Shown here: one piece after another, positions 39,262 through 48,816 of the stretch | Position numbering within the stretch: the stretch's first letter is position 1 | Layout of the letters: each line of letters opens with the position of its first letter | Source: Notospermus geniculatus | Lineage: Eukaryota; Nemertea; Pilidiophora; Heteronemertea; Lineidae | Direction: 5' to 3' | Length of the DNA: 64,000 nt | NCBI GenBank assembly: GCA_002633025.1 | Contig: NMRB01000746.1 | Location: 93,406 to 157,405 of the forward strand | Translations under genes and position numbers: made by a program | Notes under the pieces: model-generated | What the model saw: the letters and a program-made list of their open reading frames with translations, nothing else | Database searches by the model: none | What the model was told of the DNA's origin: nothing

Positions 39262-40107
39262 ACTAAAGAACTCATAACATGCGTCATCTCCATGAAGTTT
39301 TCTCTCCCTCCCAGGCCTTCTCTTCTATGGGGTGGGGTTGGCGGGCTCGAGGCTGTCCAGACTTGAAATCTAACAAAAGGGGGATTTCTATCCTAAATTC
39401 TAACGTTTTCTTTGTTTCTTTACCCCTTCTTATCTCTACGCACCCTTCCACACTCCACACCCCTCTGAAAGCTCTTTTGAACATGGTTTTGTGGCACTAG
39501 GCTGACTCTGCAATAGTCGATGTATGTGTTAGTAAAATATAAACCTGCCTGTTGTTCACATTAAGCGTAGAGGCAGGTTTTTCCTTCTACTCATTCAAGA
39601 GAAGGTCGTGGGGTTTTTCCTGTCTGAGTGTCAAAACCATTGCTAAACTTCTTGTTGTCATGTTTTGGGATTTGTCAGTCTACACCTTGATACTAGACAG
39701 GTTAAGCAGCAGCCCGACTCTGACTTCAGCTACGAGAATGAATTGCAGTCCGCTATGGACATCCTTGATAAAAAGTTTTCAATTCGTCAAACAACATAAA
39801 TTAAAGGCAGAAAAATTTGGCCTTATAAATCGGAACTGCGGATAAATATTGAAGTCGTAATCCTAGTTTTTACGACTTGAAACGCGACTATAATATTTGC
39901 GATTTACGTGCACTTCCGATTACGGGTCAGAATTATTCTGCCACAAAGTTATGACATTTTACGATTTGCAAACGTCTATCAAATCGTTTTTATCAAGGAT
40001 GTCTACAGCAGACTGCAATTCATTCTGGTAGTTGAAGCTGGAGTTGGAGTCAGAAAGCTGCGCAACCTCTCTATTATTCTGCTGCATCCTGTGTAATCAG
40101 CGGTTCG

Positions 40108-40247
40108 GGGACCATATTCATGAAGCCTTCACAACAGTGTGTGCATGCAAATCTATTGTGCAGCAGTCAGTGAACAATAGGGCATGTGGAGGCAAACAAT
40201 AGACTTGCGTGCACGCAAAGTTGCCAAGGTTTCGTGAATATGGTCCC
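40108..40247. mobile_element. Hairpin MITE
   Basis: GGGACCATATTCATGAAGCCTTC mirrored to GGTTTCGTGAATATGGTCCC. Confidence 0.75.
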
Positions 40248-41165
40248 TGAGCACTCGCGCCCTTGTCACCCGATGTGAAGAATTTTGTTCGATGGCAAGG
40301 GGAGCAAGCGCTAAGAACCGCTAGATACTAGAGGATGATTCTGTTGGTGTTTAAAAGTAAAGACAAGTCACATTTAGTGTTCAGAGGAGCTGAGTTGGGA
40401 GGGGCAGTTACCTGAGATATACACGAATAAATTCTTTGTACAGAATTTTCAAACATGCTGAAGGGGAGGACAGAAATTTAAGAGCAAATGCTATAGGTAT
40501 TGTTGTTTTGAGAGGAAGTATTTTTCTCTGACGGCTGAATATTGTGATCTATCTAATGGAGCTTTACTTGCAAATTTGCATCCATATTGGTTTCCTTGCA
40601 TGATAACTCGACTCTCCGAGTGTTCCTTGGTGTGTTAAACTTGTAAAGTCCCGCTGTTTCTCTGATGTACTTGACTAATATTTGACATTATGTTGGGTAA
40701 TATCCAAAGAAGAAAGCACAAAAATTGACACACAAAGTGGTAAATATCAAGAAGTCAACTTCCAAGACTACATGTATTACGTTGGGTAATAGATTGGAAA
40801 ACTGCTCTAATCGACACTAAAGTCCGTTGAAATCATCTGGAGCTCGATGGGCGTATGTCAGTCAAACCCCTAGTAACCGGATAACAATGAACTTAGGGTT
40901 TACTCTAAACGGTCCAACGTACATTGTTTTCTAACCAGCTGAACGTTGGTTTGAAATAGAACATGCAACTAGGCCTTGATTCGAAATTGAACACAGGCAT
41001 GGTGCATGGGATTGGCTGGAAGTGTCCTGTCAATAAAATGCATTTCAATAGCCAGACTTCACCAACAATACCAAGGTCTCCCTGACAACCAAAGGGTCCT
41101 CCCATCGAGCTCCAGATGATTTAAACGTACTATAGGCCTTCACGCCTGGTCTGAAATGCACAACT

Positions 41166-41273
41166 CATCCTCCCATCACAGGGCTTTGGTCTCGCTCCTC
41201 TTCATACGCTCGCACACAAAGTGTGCGAGCGTATGAAGAGGAGCGAGACCAAAGCCCTGCGATGGGAGGATGG
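41166..41273. mobile_element. Near-perfect hairpin element (short form)
   Basis: About 53-bp arms with one mismatch, CATCCTCCCATCACAGGGC outward and GCTCGCACAC at the loop. Same ends as 22940-23309. Confidence 0.8.
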
Positions 41274-42126
41274 CACAACTAGAACCTTTTACTTGATCAC
41301 AGATAGCACCAACAATCAAGAACAAGGTCTCGTTACTGATTTCTGGTAGTGGAAATGAAGTACTTCGTTTCATTTATGGGAGAGCTTGTTCAAAATCCTG
41401 TATAAATAGATATGACATGTTATCATTAGCGTTACTTTAATTTTTGTGATATTGAATAAAATCTTAGAGTGCTTTGGTGCAGGAATCACAATTTGCTTTG
41501 TAGATGAATGATTTTGTTATATTTGAGAAAAATTAGTTAATGAAGATTTGACACATATAGATACTTAGTTGGTTTATGAAGACTGCAGAGCTTTATTTCT
41601 GGTTATGTAAAAATTGGAATTTACAGATTATGTTATATGGCAATTCATAGGAATGTACCGTACGTATCCCAACCCTGGGTATCTAGTGGTTTTGATTTTG
41701 TAGTTTTGTATATAACCAAGAGTGATATATGAGAGATAATTTATTTATTGTTAGACAGTGATATCAGAGGTTTACGACATGTCGGCAACTTTGAATGACA
41801 GTCTGGGATGGCCCAGATACAGCATTGTGGTTTGGTATGAGAAAAAAATCATATAACGATTTATACACAAAAAATTCATCATATATGTTGATTTTGACTT
41901 GCTTGCTTTAAAATGCATATACTTTTATCTGAAAGCATTGTAGCTGTACCTTGAATTGAAGCTGATGGCTGTCCATCTAAAATGAATATTTTTCTCTGTG
42001 TAGGCATTTTTATTTTGAGTTCAACATATGGCATGTATGTGTGAAGGAATAGACTTAGGCTAACTTTCTTTTCAAGCGTTTTAGCACGTGTTTTCCTCAG
42101 GCCGAGAAGTCTATCGTGTAGATTTC

Positions 42127-42340
42127 TATAGAGGCTTTGCAATGACGTCATCCTGGCGGCCTTTCTGGAGGACACACGGTGCAGAGGTGTGAGCTGACTG
42201 CGATGTGACTTGCGTGAAGTGCACCACGCCGTTGTTTGACTTAACATCATTGGGACATGTACGGCTCATTTCGCTGCGCCTCTGCAGCATGTGTACTCCA
42301 GCATCATGGCGGCTTGTGACGTCATATGCAAAGCCTCTAT
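42127..42340. mobile_element. MITE with TATAGAGGCTTTGCA ends
   Basis: Ends TATAGAGGCTTTGCAATGACGTCAT and GTGACGTCATATGCAAAGCCTCTAT; relative of 21804-21974. Confidence 0.75.
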
Positions 42341-43234
42341 TAAGACATTTCTCATGTGCCAAAATGTGGATGGAAGCATCTCTATGTAAATACACTATCA
42401 GTAGATCGAACTTTCGGTACAGGATTATAATAAGTGTGGTCTTCCACTACAAACTGCATGTAGATTCCAAACACAGTCTTATTGTAACACTCTTCACTTC
42501 TTCAGATGTTTATTTTACATGGGTTGTGACTGAAAAGTAATAGAACTCGACCTAGGTGTACTTCAAATAGGCACTTCGCTGCAGCATTCAGTATAAGTCT
42601 TCACCCAATATAGAGCCCATGTCGCCCTGCCTTGAGTCGCCTAGAAGACCACGCCCACTTTTTGACAAAACCCCCATCACCTCTAATGCAGAAATCAAAA
42701 TCACCAATTACTGTCGGCACCGCCACAATCCACCATGTCTCCAGATGCCGATACCGCCGTAAACCGCTTTGACTCATTATTCTGTTCTCTATTCAGCTTA
42801 ATGCAGTGGCATTTCATGGCAGTGAAAGGTACAGATGGAAAGTGCAAAAAAATAGGTGGGTCTATTGGGTTAATATCACTGGCCGTAACTTTTTTTCAAT
42901 TTTGAATGCTAGTATTGTTCCAATGAGACTTTCTACATCATTGAAGATTGTCAGATAAATTACATTTGAATTATATATTCAAGAAATGTTCTGTTAGAAA
43001 TGTACACTAAGTATTATAAAGGATATTTGTTGAGTTCTGTCTTCGTTTTTTTTTAGAGTTTGATGATGTAAGATAGGAAACGGGGCTGGATAACGGTCAC
43101 TGGCTGCTGTGCTGTTTTCGTCGACACAGAAATTGTGCGTTAGAAACGATACACGCCATGTTTCTGTGTGGATGTCTCATGGAAATAGCATTGGAGCCAT
43201 TGTTTGTGGGAACTGCAGTGGAACCCACTTTTGG

Positions 43235-43262
43235 TGTGTGTGTGTGTGCGTGCGTGTGTGCA
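43235..43262 (+). repeat. TG microsatellite
   Basis: GTGTGTGTGTGTGCGTGCGTGTGTGC; a longer allele lies at 48066-48114 in unit B. Confidence 0.8.
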
Positions 43263-43326
43263 TGTACCTTTAGAGAAGAGTTAGAACTACAGTGCGAGGT
43301 ACTTGAGCTACAATGTACGGTAACCT

Positions 43327-43474
43327 TGGGCCAGATTTATGAAGGCCTCGCAACTTAACAAGCACACAAATCTATTGTTAATGTTAGGCAGTAACTGAAC
43401 AATAGCACTGCACACAACACCAAACAACAGATTTTTGTGCTCATGAGTTGCAAGGGCTGTGACAAACCTGGCCT
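43327..43474. mobile_element. Hairpin MITE (unit A); internally deleted in unit B
   Basis: GGGCCAGATTTATGAAGGCCTCGCAAC mirrored to GTTGCAAGGGCTGTGACAAACCTGGCC. In unit B (48176-48274) the middle is missing. Confidence 0.6.
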
Positions 43475-43670
43475 GTGATTGCTAAACTGTCTCGACTTGA
43501 CCGCGAGTAACTGTACATTTTGGTATGAGACACATGCATTAATATTGTCTTCTTGGTGTGAAACAAGTTTGTCCCCCAATAATGCTGTCCGAGATCACAT
43601 TGTGGGAACTTCTACTCGAATTTCCGGTGAAAAAGATAGAATAAAGAAGACTGCTCCAATATATACATAG

Positions 43671-43676
43671 TTTATT
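43671..43676 (-). terminator. Polyadenylation signal, CEP290-like copy A
   Basis: AATAAA on the - strand (TTTATT on +) about 190 bases beyond the stop; conserved at 48477 in copy B. Confidence 0.5.
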
Positions 43677-43868
43677 AAACTCTGACCTGCAGTGTTTCTT
43701 AATCATTACATCTTAAAATAATCTACAAGTTTAAAAGTCACATGGAGCTGAGAGTCAGCTCTGTTTTAAAATTCAGTAAAAGATACCGGTACCCCAGTAC
43801 ACAACTTGTGCAAGAAAATAATGTGGAGTTGGCGCCTTAACACTCCAAGTCCAATACCGAGGTCCTTA

Positions 43869-44009
43869 TCATGATTTGAGGACCTCGGGCTGTAGGAAAG
43901 GCACCCCGAATTGGGTACACATCTTCTTCAAAGATTTTTCGTATTCCTGGTTGAGTTTTGCTGATTGTTGTAAGCCGTATTTTAAATCCTCAACTTCGTC
44001 GAAGAATCC
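43869..44009 (-). CDS. CEP290: CEP290-like copy A, last exon and stop
   Basis: Acceptor TATTTTTCAG; 47 codons to TGA at 43869-43871. GFFDEVEDLKYGLQQSAKLN then QFGVPFLQPEVLKS; the main basis for the CEP290 call. Confidence 0.72.
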   Translation of the reverse strand, partial: GFFDEVEDLKYGLQQSAKLNQEYEKSLKKMCTQFGVPFLQPEVLKS

Positions 44010-46618
44010 CTGAAAAATACATAAACTTATTATTCGAAGGACGTCAAAAAGCTGTAAAATTCTCAAAGGAGTTGGAGAAGAATTGAAAAAGACAGGGTAC
44101 AAAAAAATGCAAGTGAAGTGTCAGTCACTGAAGCGGCGAATCTACTGTCACAATTTTGGCGTGAGACGGGGTTGCGATCACCTTATAAGGGCTTCCGATT
44201 ACCATATAAGGTGATCACAACCCCGTCTCAAGCCAAAATCGCGACAGTGGATTCGCCGCTTAAGACTGATGCACACAACATTAAAAGTCAATATCAATAT
44301 GGCAGTGAGTTTATAACTTACCTTATCTAAACCTTTCAGTTCCTTTTTCAGTTTCTTGTTCTCCTTCACCAGTCGGTCTCGGTCTCTTTTCAGCCGATCC
44401 AGCTCCCTCAAGATGCCTTAAAAAATACACAAAATTTGATACAGAACAGAAATAAGTGAGATGTGTGTTGACTTCCTTGCACAACATTCTCAGGAGATCA
44501 TAAAGGGCCGACAGGTGCAGATCCAGAGGGGGGCCGAGGGGGCCGTGGCCCCCCCTATTTTTGGAAGACCAACAAAAAATGGGTCAATAACTCCGAAAAA
44601 ATGAGCAAATAGATGAGGAAATCATGCCTCCCAGATGCTTGGAAATCGTATCTAAGCGCATCTAGAATTCAAAATCGTGGCTTTGCGACTCCGTCGGCCT
44701 GCGGCTGACGGTGTCCGGCCCCCCTATTCCGAAATCCTGGATCCGCCCCTGATAAAGGGCTGATTTCACAAAGGGTGTTTAAGACTTAGACTTGTGTAAC
44801 TTTGTCAAATGCATGGTGGAAGTGTGTGCATTAGTGAAGTTACACGCGTCCAAGTCTTAAACACCCTTTGTGAAATTGGCCCAAAGTGTTTTAACCCCTC
44901 CACAGACTTCAAGAGATGTCACCCAATTGACTCTATTTCATATTTATATGAATGTGTTCCACCACCCACCTGGGTCTCGTGGTGAGAGGGAGGAAGATCG
45001 CCGCCTGCCCTTCCGTGTATTTTCTTTATCCTGTTCGAGGCTGTGAACTCGGGCCTTCGCACTGACGAGCTGGTGTTCCAAATCTGTGACTCTCAGCTAA
45101 AAAAGGATTTTATTCACTTCGTTATGACAAGAATTCAGAAATCTTACATGGTTTTGATTCAAAACTAGAAGGCGCGCCTCCACGTGAGAGTTTTTTGTGC
45201 GAGTTGGCTCTCAATGGGCAATTCACTCTCGTTGGTTTCACGGCTTACACATTGACCAGTGACCAGGGTTTCCGCCAGAGGGGGGCTCAGGCCCCTCCTC
45301 AAGTTCATCAAGGGGGGCTGAGCCCCCCCTCAACTTTGCAGAGTAGTGATTTAAAGTTCCAGTTTTTCACCAAGTGTGATGTGCAAATAATGGCATAAGG
45401 TTCAAAATCGCAAAAAAAATTTTTTCTCGAGCTCCCCGGGCCCGCGAGCCCCCCCTCGCAATATTTCCTGGCGGAAACCCTGGTGACACAAACGACTGCC
45501 TGTAGTCTTCTATGGCTTTTTGCCCATCGTGAGCCAACTGGTGCAATGACTTTCACGTGGAAGAGCACCTAAAAAATAAACAAATCAATCAATCAATCAA
45601 TGAAATCAATCTGTCAATCAATTACTGAAACAATCTGAAAATTGCTTTTATTTATCATATAGCAAACATTCTGGAAATTGCCTTTTTATTTATCATCAAT
45701 CAATTACATTACTGAAGACAATGACCACTTACATTTAAGCTGTTGATTGTAGAAACATGTTCTTCATTTGTTTTTACCTCTCTCTCGTACCTTTTCATGA
45801 GACAGTTGTGCATACTCAATAACCTAAAAATTGAAACAGAATTCAATTGACATGATTGACACAACAAAGCACCAAAAAGAATTACATGTTGAGATCTTTG
45901 ACCTGATGGATTTAGCAAAGCATTGAAAATACAGCGCTTTAAATTTTTCTGGGTATTCCACCAGTTTCGTTCACATTATAAACTTATAACATTATAAACC
46001 TACACATTATAAACCTACACCTACAACTTATCACATTATAAACCTACTTATAAACTTATGGGGCCAATTTTGCCTGTTTCCACTCCACGTTAAATCCTTA
46101 CTTGTTTGCCTTTTCTTTTTCCTCCTCCAGTCTCAGACCACTTCGTCTCGGTGGGCCATAGATTCCTGACATCACTGATTTTGGGGGATCTGTCTGAACA
46201 TATGTGCTGTAAAAAAAAAAATACAATCAATAGAATTGGTTTTTGTTTCAGCAGCTCAGGACAACCATCAAACAACCAATCAATCATCCCCACCTCCATA
46301 ACATCAGATGAACTTGAAGAACATCAACAAATACTGAGTGAGGTATCGTACTCCAAACTGTCCCATTCGACTTTGAGTAGTGGTGGTCATTGATTCATGC
46401 ATGATGTAATATGGTATGCTACATGTATGAGAGAGTTTATCAGGCAGGTGTAGAAATGTCTCCTCAATAAATACACACCTTCTTGTTGTAACAAACTCCT
46501 TCATCATATCTTGTATCCGTAGACGTTCTCTGATATCACCAAGTTCATTTTTCAGTTCGCTGTTTGCTTGCTTTGTCTTCCGCAGTTTCTTCTTCAACTG
46601 TGCATTTTCCAGTGTGAG
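43869..46618 (-). CDS. CEP290: CEP290-like C-terminal coiled-coil exons, copy A (disrupted)
   Basis: Seven - strand exons chain in phase: 46479-46618, 46102-46206, 45733-45823, 45249-45568 (with insert), 44970-45096, 44322-44416, 43869-44009. They encode heptad-rich coiled coil (AQLKKKLRKTKQANSELKNE; LDRLKRDRDRLVKENKKLKK) and end GFFDEVEDLKYG...LKKMC.QFGVPFL, which resembles my memory of the CEP290 C-terminus (FFEEIEDLKY...LSEQLGVEL). CEP290 is a transition-zone protein of cilia. A polyadenylation signal on the - strand lies at 43671-43676. The fourth exon contains a 219-bp MITE plus a 5-bp duplication (224 bp, not a multiple of three), giving a frameshift and stop unless the symmetric 96-bp exon is skipped. 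Upstream exons of a full CEP290 are not visible. Confidence 0.55.
44119..44264. mobile_element. Hairpin MITE in CEP290-like intron
   Basis: AAGCGGCGAATCTACTGTCAC... mirrored to GACAGTGGATTCGCCGCTTA, with inner CACCTTATA arms; present in both units (48938-49082). Confidence 0.75.
44322..44416 (-). CDS. CEP290: CEP290-like copy A, sixth exon
   Basis: Acceptor TTTTTTAAG, donor GTAAGT; 95 bp. ILRELDRLKRDRDRLVKENK, highly charged coiled coil. Confidence 0.72.
44512..44751. mobile_element. MITE with CAGGTGCAGATCCAG / CTGGATCCGCCCCTG ends (unit A)
   Basis: Shared with unit B (49327-49822), where another MITE has inserted into it. Confidence 0.7.
44757..44882. mobile_element. Hairpin MITE (TTCACAAAGGGTGTTTAAGACTT), unit A
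   Basis: GGGCTGATTTCACAAAGGGTG mirrored to CACCCTTTGTGAAATTGGCCC. Confidence 0.78.
44970..45096 (-). CDS. CEP290: CEP290-like copy A, fifth exon
   Basis: Acceptor CTTTTTTAG, donor GTGGGT; 127 bp. LRVTDLEHQLVSAKARVHSL then a basic, Ser-rich stretch (GRRRSSSLSPRDP). Confidence 0.7.
45249..45568 (-). pseudogene. CEP290: CEP290-like copy A, exon broken by a MITE
   Basis: The intact equivalent in copy B is a 96-bp phase 0-0 exon (50323-50418). Here a 219-bp element at 45264-45482, flanked by duplicated GTGAC, splits it. Reading through meets a stop inside the element. Confidence 0.6.
45264..45482. mobile_element. MITE with CAGGGTTTCCGCCAG ends, inside an exon (unit A only)
   Basis: CAGGGTTTCCGCCAG / CTGGCGGAAACCCTG termini flanked by GTGAC on both sides. 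Unit B has the empty site with a single GTGAC at the matching position. Confidence 0.85.
45733..45823 (-). CDS. CEP290: CEP290-like copy A, third exon
   Basis: Acceptor CAATTTTTAG, donor GTAAGT; 91 bp. LLSMHNCLMKRYEREVKTNE in the frame fixed by the upstream phase. Confidence 0.6.
46102..46206 (-). CDS. CEP290: CEP290-like copy A, second exon
   Basis: Acceptor TTTTTTTACAG, donor GTAAGG; 105 bp. TYVQTDPPKSVMSGIYGPPR then RLEEEKEKANK. Confidence 0.65.
46479..46618 (-). CDS. CEP290: CEP290-like copy A, first visible exon
   Basis: Acceptor TTTCTATCAG, donor GTGTGT; 140 bp. LTLENAQLKKKLRKTKQANS is strong coiled coil. It starts with an acceptor, so it is an internal exon. Confidence 0.7.
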
Positions 46619-46845
46619 CTGATAGAAAAAAAACCATAGGCTGAAGTCACAGTAGTGAGTAGGCTTAGGCCTACCTAGCTAGGCTAGGATAGAGTTCTAT
46701 CTACATACATGATCTACCGGTAGGCCTGCCCTGCATAAACAATGGCAATGCTAGGTAGGCCAATGCCATGGCATGCATGCATGGTTATTGTATAGGCCTA
46801 GGCCTAGGCTGAGTGAGACCGAATCTGAGATTGAGAGGCAGACTC

Positions 46846-46875
46846 ACAGCAGCAGCAGCAGCAGCAGCAGCAGCA
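46846..46875 (+). repeat. CAG trinucleotide repeat (unit A)
   Basis: About ten CAG units; about seven at 51600-51620 in unit B. Upstream of the first visible CEP290-like exon. Confidence 0.85.
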
Positions 46876-48476
46876 TGTGGATGTGCAGATTGAGATGGGC
46901 TGGGCCTATCATGCTGATTGGAAGTGATTGTAAGATTTTTGATTGTTTTCAGAGATGAGAATTGAGATAATGTAGGCCTATGCTGCTAGGCCTAGTATGA
47001 GCATGATCAGAGCTTGGAGGACAGAGTGACTGTGTCTGTGAGTGCCATTTTTCACCCTCCGTCCACCAGTCCAGTCCAGTGACCAGTCGCTATCGCTATG
47101 CTCACCTGACTACACCTGTGGATGCTTGGAATCGACATTCTGCTATGTATCAAATGAATGCAACCAAAATGACGACATAAAGGCCTACACAATGGAACAA
47201 TGACGAGGAGTCGGTGTTATTTGCGGTTACCGACAGAAGTCATCCTAGTTTATGCGCATGCGCATATGTACACTGTAGTTACTGTTATAGACGTGAGAGG
47301 GCCATTTCTAATCACGTGGAAACGTCAGAATGCAAATCTGTTGGGTTTTAAAGGGATATTGTCCACATTTATAAAATGCTAAATTTGTCAGTTGAACCTT
47401 TATGGTTGATTCCTTTATGGTATAAGTCTTCACCCAATATAGAGCCCATGCCGCCCTGCCTTGAGTCGCCTAGAAGACCACACCCACTTTTTGACAAAAC
47501 CCCCCATCACCTCTAATGCAGAAATCAAAATCACCAATTACTGTCGGCACCGCCACAATCCACCATGTCTTCAGACGCCGATACCGCCATAAACCGCTTT
47601 GACTCATTACACTGTTCTCTATTCAGCTTAATGCAGTGGCATTTCATGGCAGTGAAAGCTACAGATGGAAAGTGCAAAAAATAGGCGGTTCTATTGGGTT
47701 AATATCACGGGCTGTAACTTTTTTCAATTTTGAATGCTAGTATTGTTCCAATGAGACTTTCTACATAATTGAAGATTGTCAGATAAATTACATTTGAATT
47801 ATATATTCAAGAAATGTTCTGTTAGAAATGTACGCTAAGTATTATAAAGGATATTTGTTGAGTTCTGTCTTTGTTTTTTTTAAGAGTTTGATGATGTAAG
47901 ATAGGAAACGGGGCTGGATAACGGTCACTGGCTGCTGTGCCGTTTCCGTCGACACAGAAATTGTGCGTTAGAAACGATACACGCCATGTTTGTGTGTGGA
48001 TGTTTCATGGAAATAGCATTGGAGCCATTGTTTGTGGGAACTGCAGCTGCAGTGGAACCCACTTTTGGTGTGTTTGTGTGCGTGTGTGTGTGCGTGCGTG
48101 CGTGCGTGTGTGCATGTACCTTTAGAGAAGAGTTTGAACTACAGTGCGAGGTACCTGAGCTACAATGGTAACCTTGGGCCAGATTTATGAAGGCCTCGCA
48201 ACTTAACAAGCACACAAATCTATTGTTAATGTTAGGCAGTAACTGAACAAGGGCTGTGACAAACCTGGCCTGTGATTGCTAAACTGTCTCGACTTGACCA
48301 CGAGTAACTGTACATTTTGGTATGAGACACATGCATTAATATGTCAACCTATTGTCTTCTTGGTGTGAAACAAGTTTGTCCCCCAATAATGCTGTCCGAG
48401 ATCACATTGTGGGAACTTCTACTCGAATTTCCGGTGAAAAAGAAGAATAAAGAAGACTGCTCCATTATATTCATAG

Positions 48477-48482
48477 TTTATT
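48477..48482 (-). terminator. Polyadenylation signal, CEP290-like copy B
   Basis: AATAAA on the - strand about 190 bases beyond the stop, matching copy A. Confidence 0.5.
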
Positions 48483-48675
48483 CAACTCTGACCTGCAGTG
48501 TTTCTTCATCATTACATCTTAAAATAATCTACAAGTTTAAAAGTCACATGGAGCTGAGAGTCAGCTCTGTTTTTAAAATTCAGTAAAAGATACCGGTACC
48601 CAGGTACACAACTTGTGCAAATAAACAATGTGGAGTTGGCACCTTAACACTCCAAGTCCAATGCCGAGGTCCTTA

Positions 48676-48816
48676 TCATGATTTGAGGACCTCGGGCTGC
48701 AGGAAAGGCACCCCAAATTGGGAACACATCTTCTTCAAAGATTTTTCGTATTCTTGGTTGAGTTTTGCCGATTGTTGTAACCCGTATTTTAAATCCTCAA
48801 CTTCGTCGAAGAATCC
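48676..48816 (-). CDS. CEP290: CEP290-like copy B, last exon and stop
   Basis: 47 codons to TGA at 48676-48678; GFFDEVEDLKYG then QFGVPFLQPEVLKS. Confidence 0.72.
   Translation of the reverse strand, partial: GFFDEVEDLKYGLQQSAKLNQEYEKSLKKMCSQFGVPFLQPEVLKS

Larger units (their letters stand above)
35489..39870 (+). repeat. Tandem duplication unit 2 (zinc-finger exons 4-7)
   Basis: Second unit, about 4.4 kb, ending GAAGTCGTAATCCTAGTTTT, where it diverges from unit 1. Confidence 0.9.
39871..42589. other. Intergenic region between the two tandem duplications
   Basis: AT-rich, no coding exon recognised. Holds MITEs at 40108-40247, 41166-41273 and 42127-42340 and a foldback fragment at 40700-40790. 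Confidence 0.5.
42590..47213 (-). repeat. Tandem duplication unit A (CEP290-like exons)
   Basis: Aligns with 47419-51884 from GTATAAGTCTTCACCC to ATGACGAGGAGTCGGT. Differs by small indels and unit-specific mobile elements. Confidence 0.92.

Noticed and set aside
42205-42540. 111-codon open frame
   Set aside because: It begins inside the MITE at 42127-42340 and shows no family similarity.
45773-45823. Alternative frame VIEYAQLSHEKVRER in the third CEP290-like exon
   Set aside because: It looks coiled-coil-like, but the upstream exon ends in phase 2 and this frame hits a stop before the strong donor.
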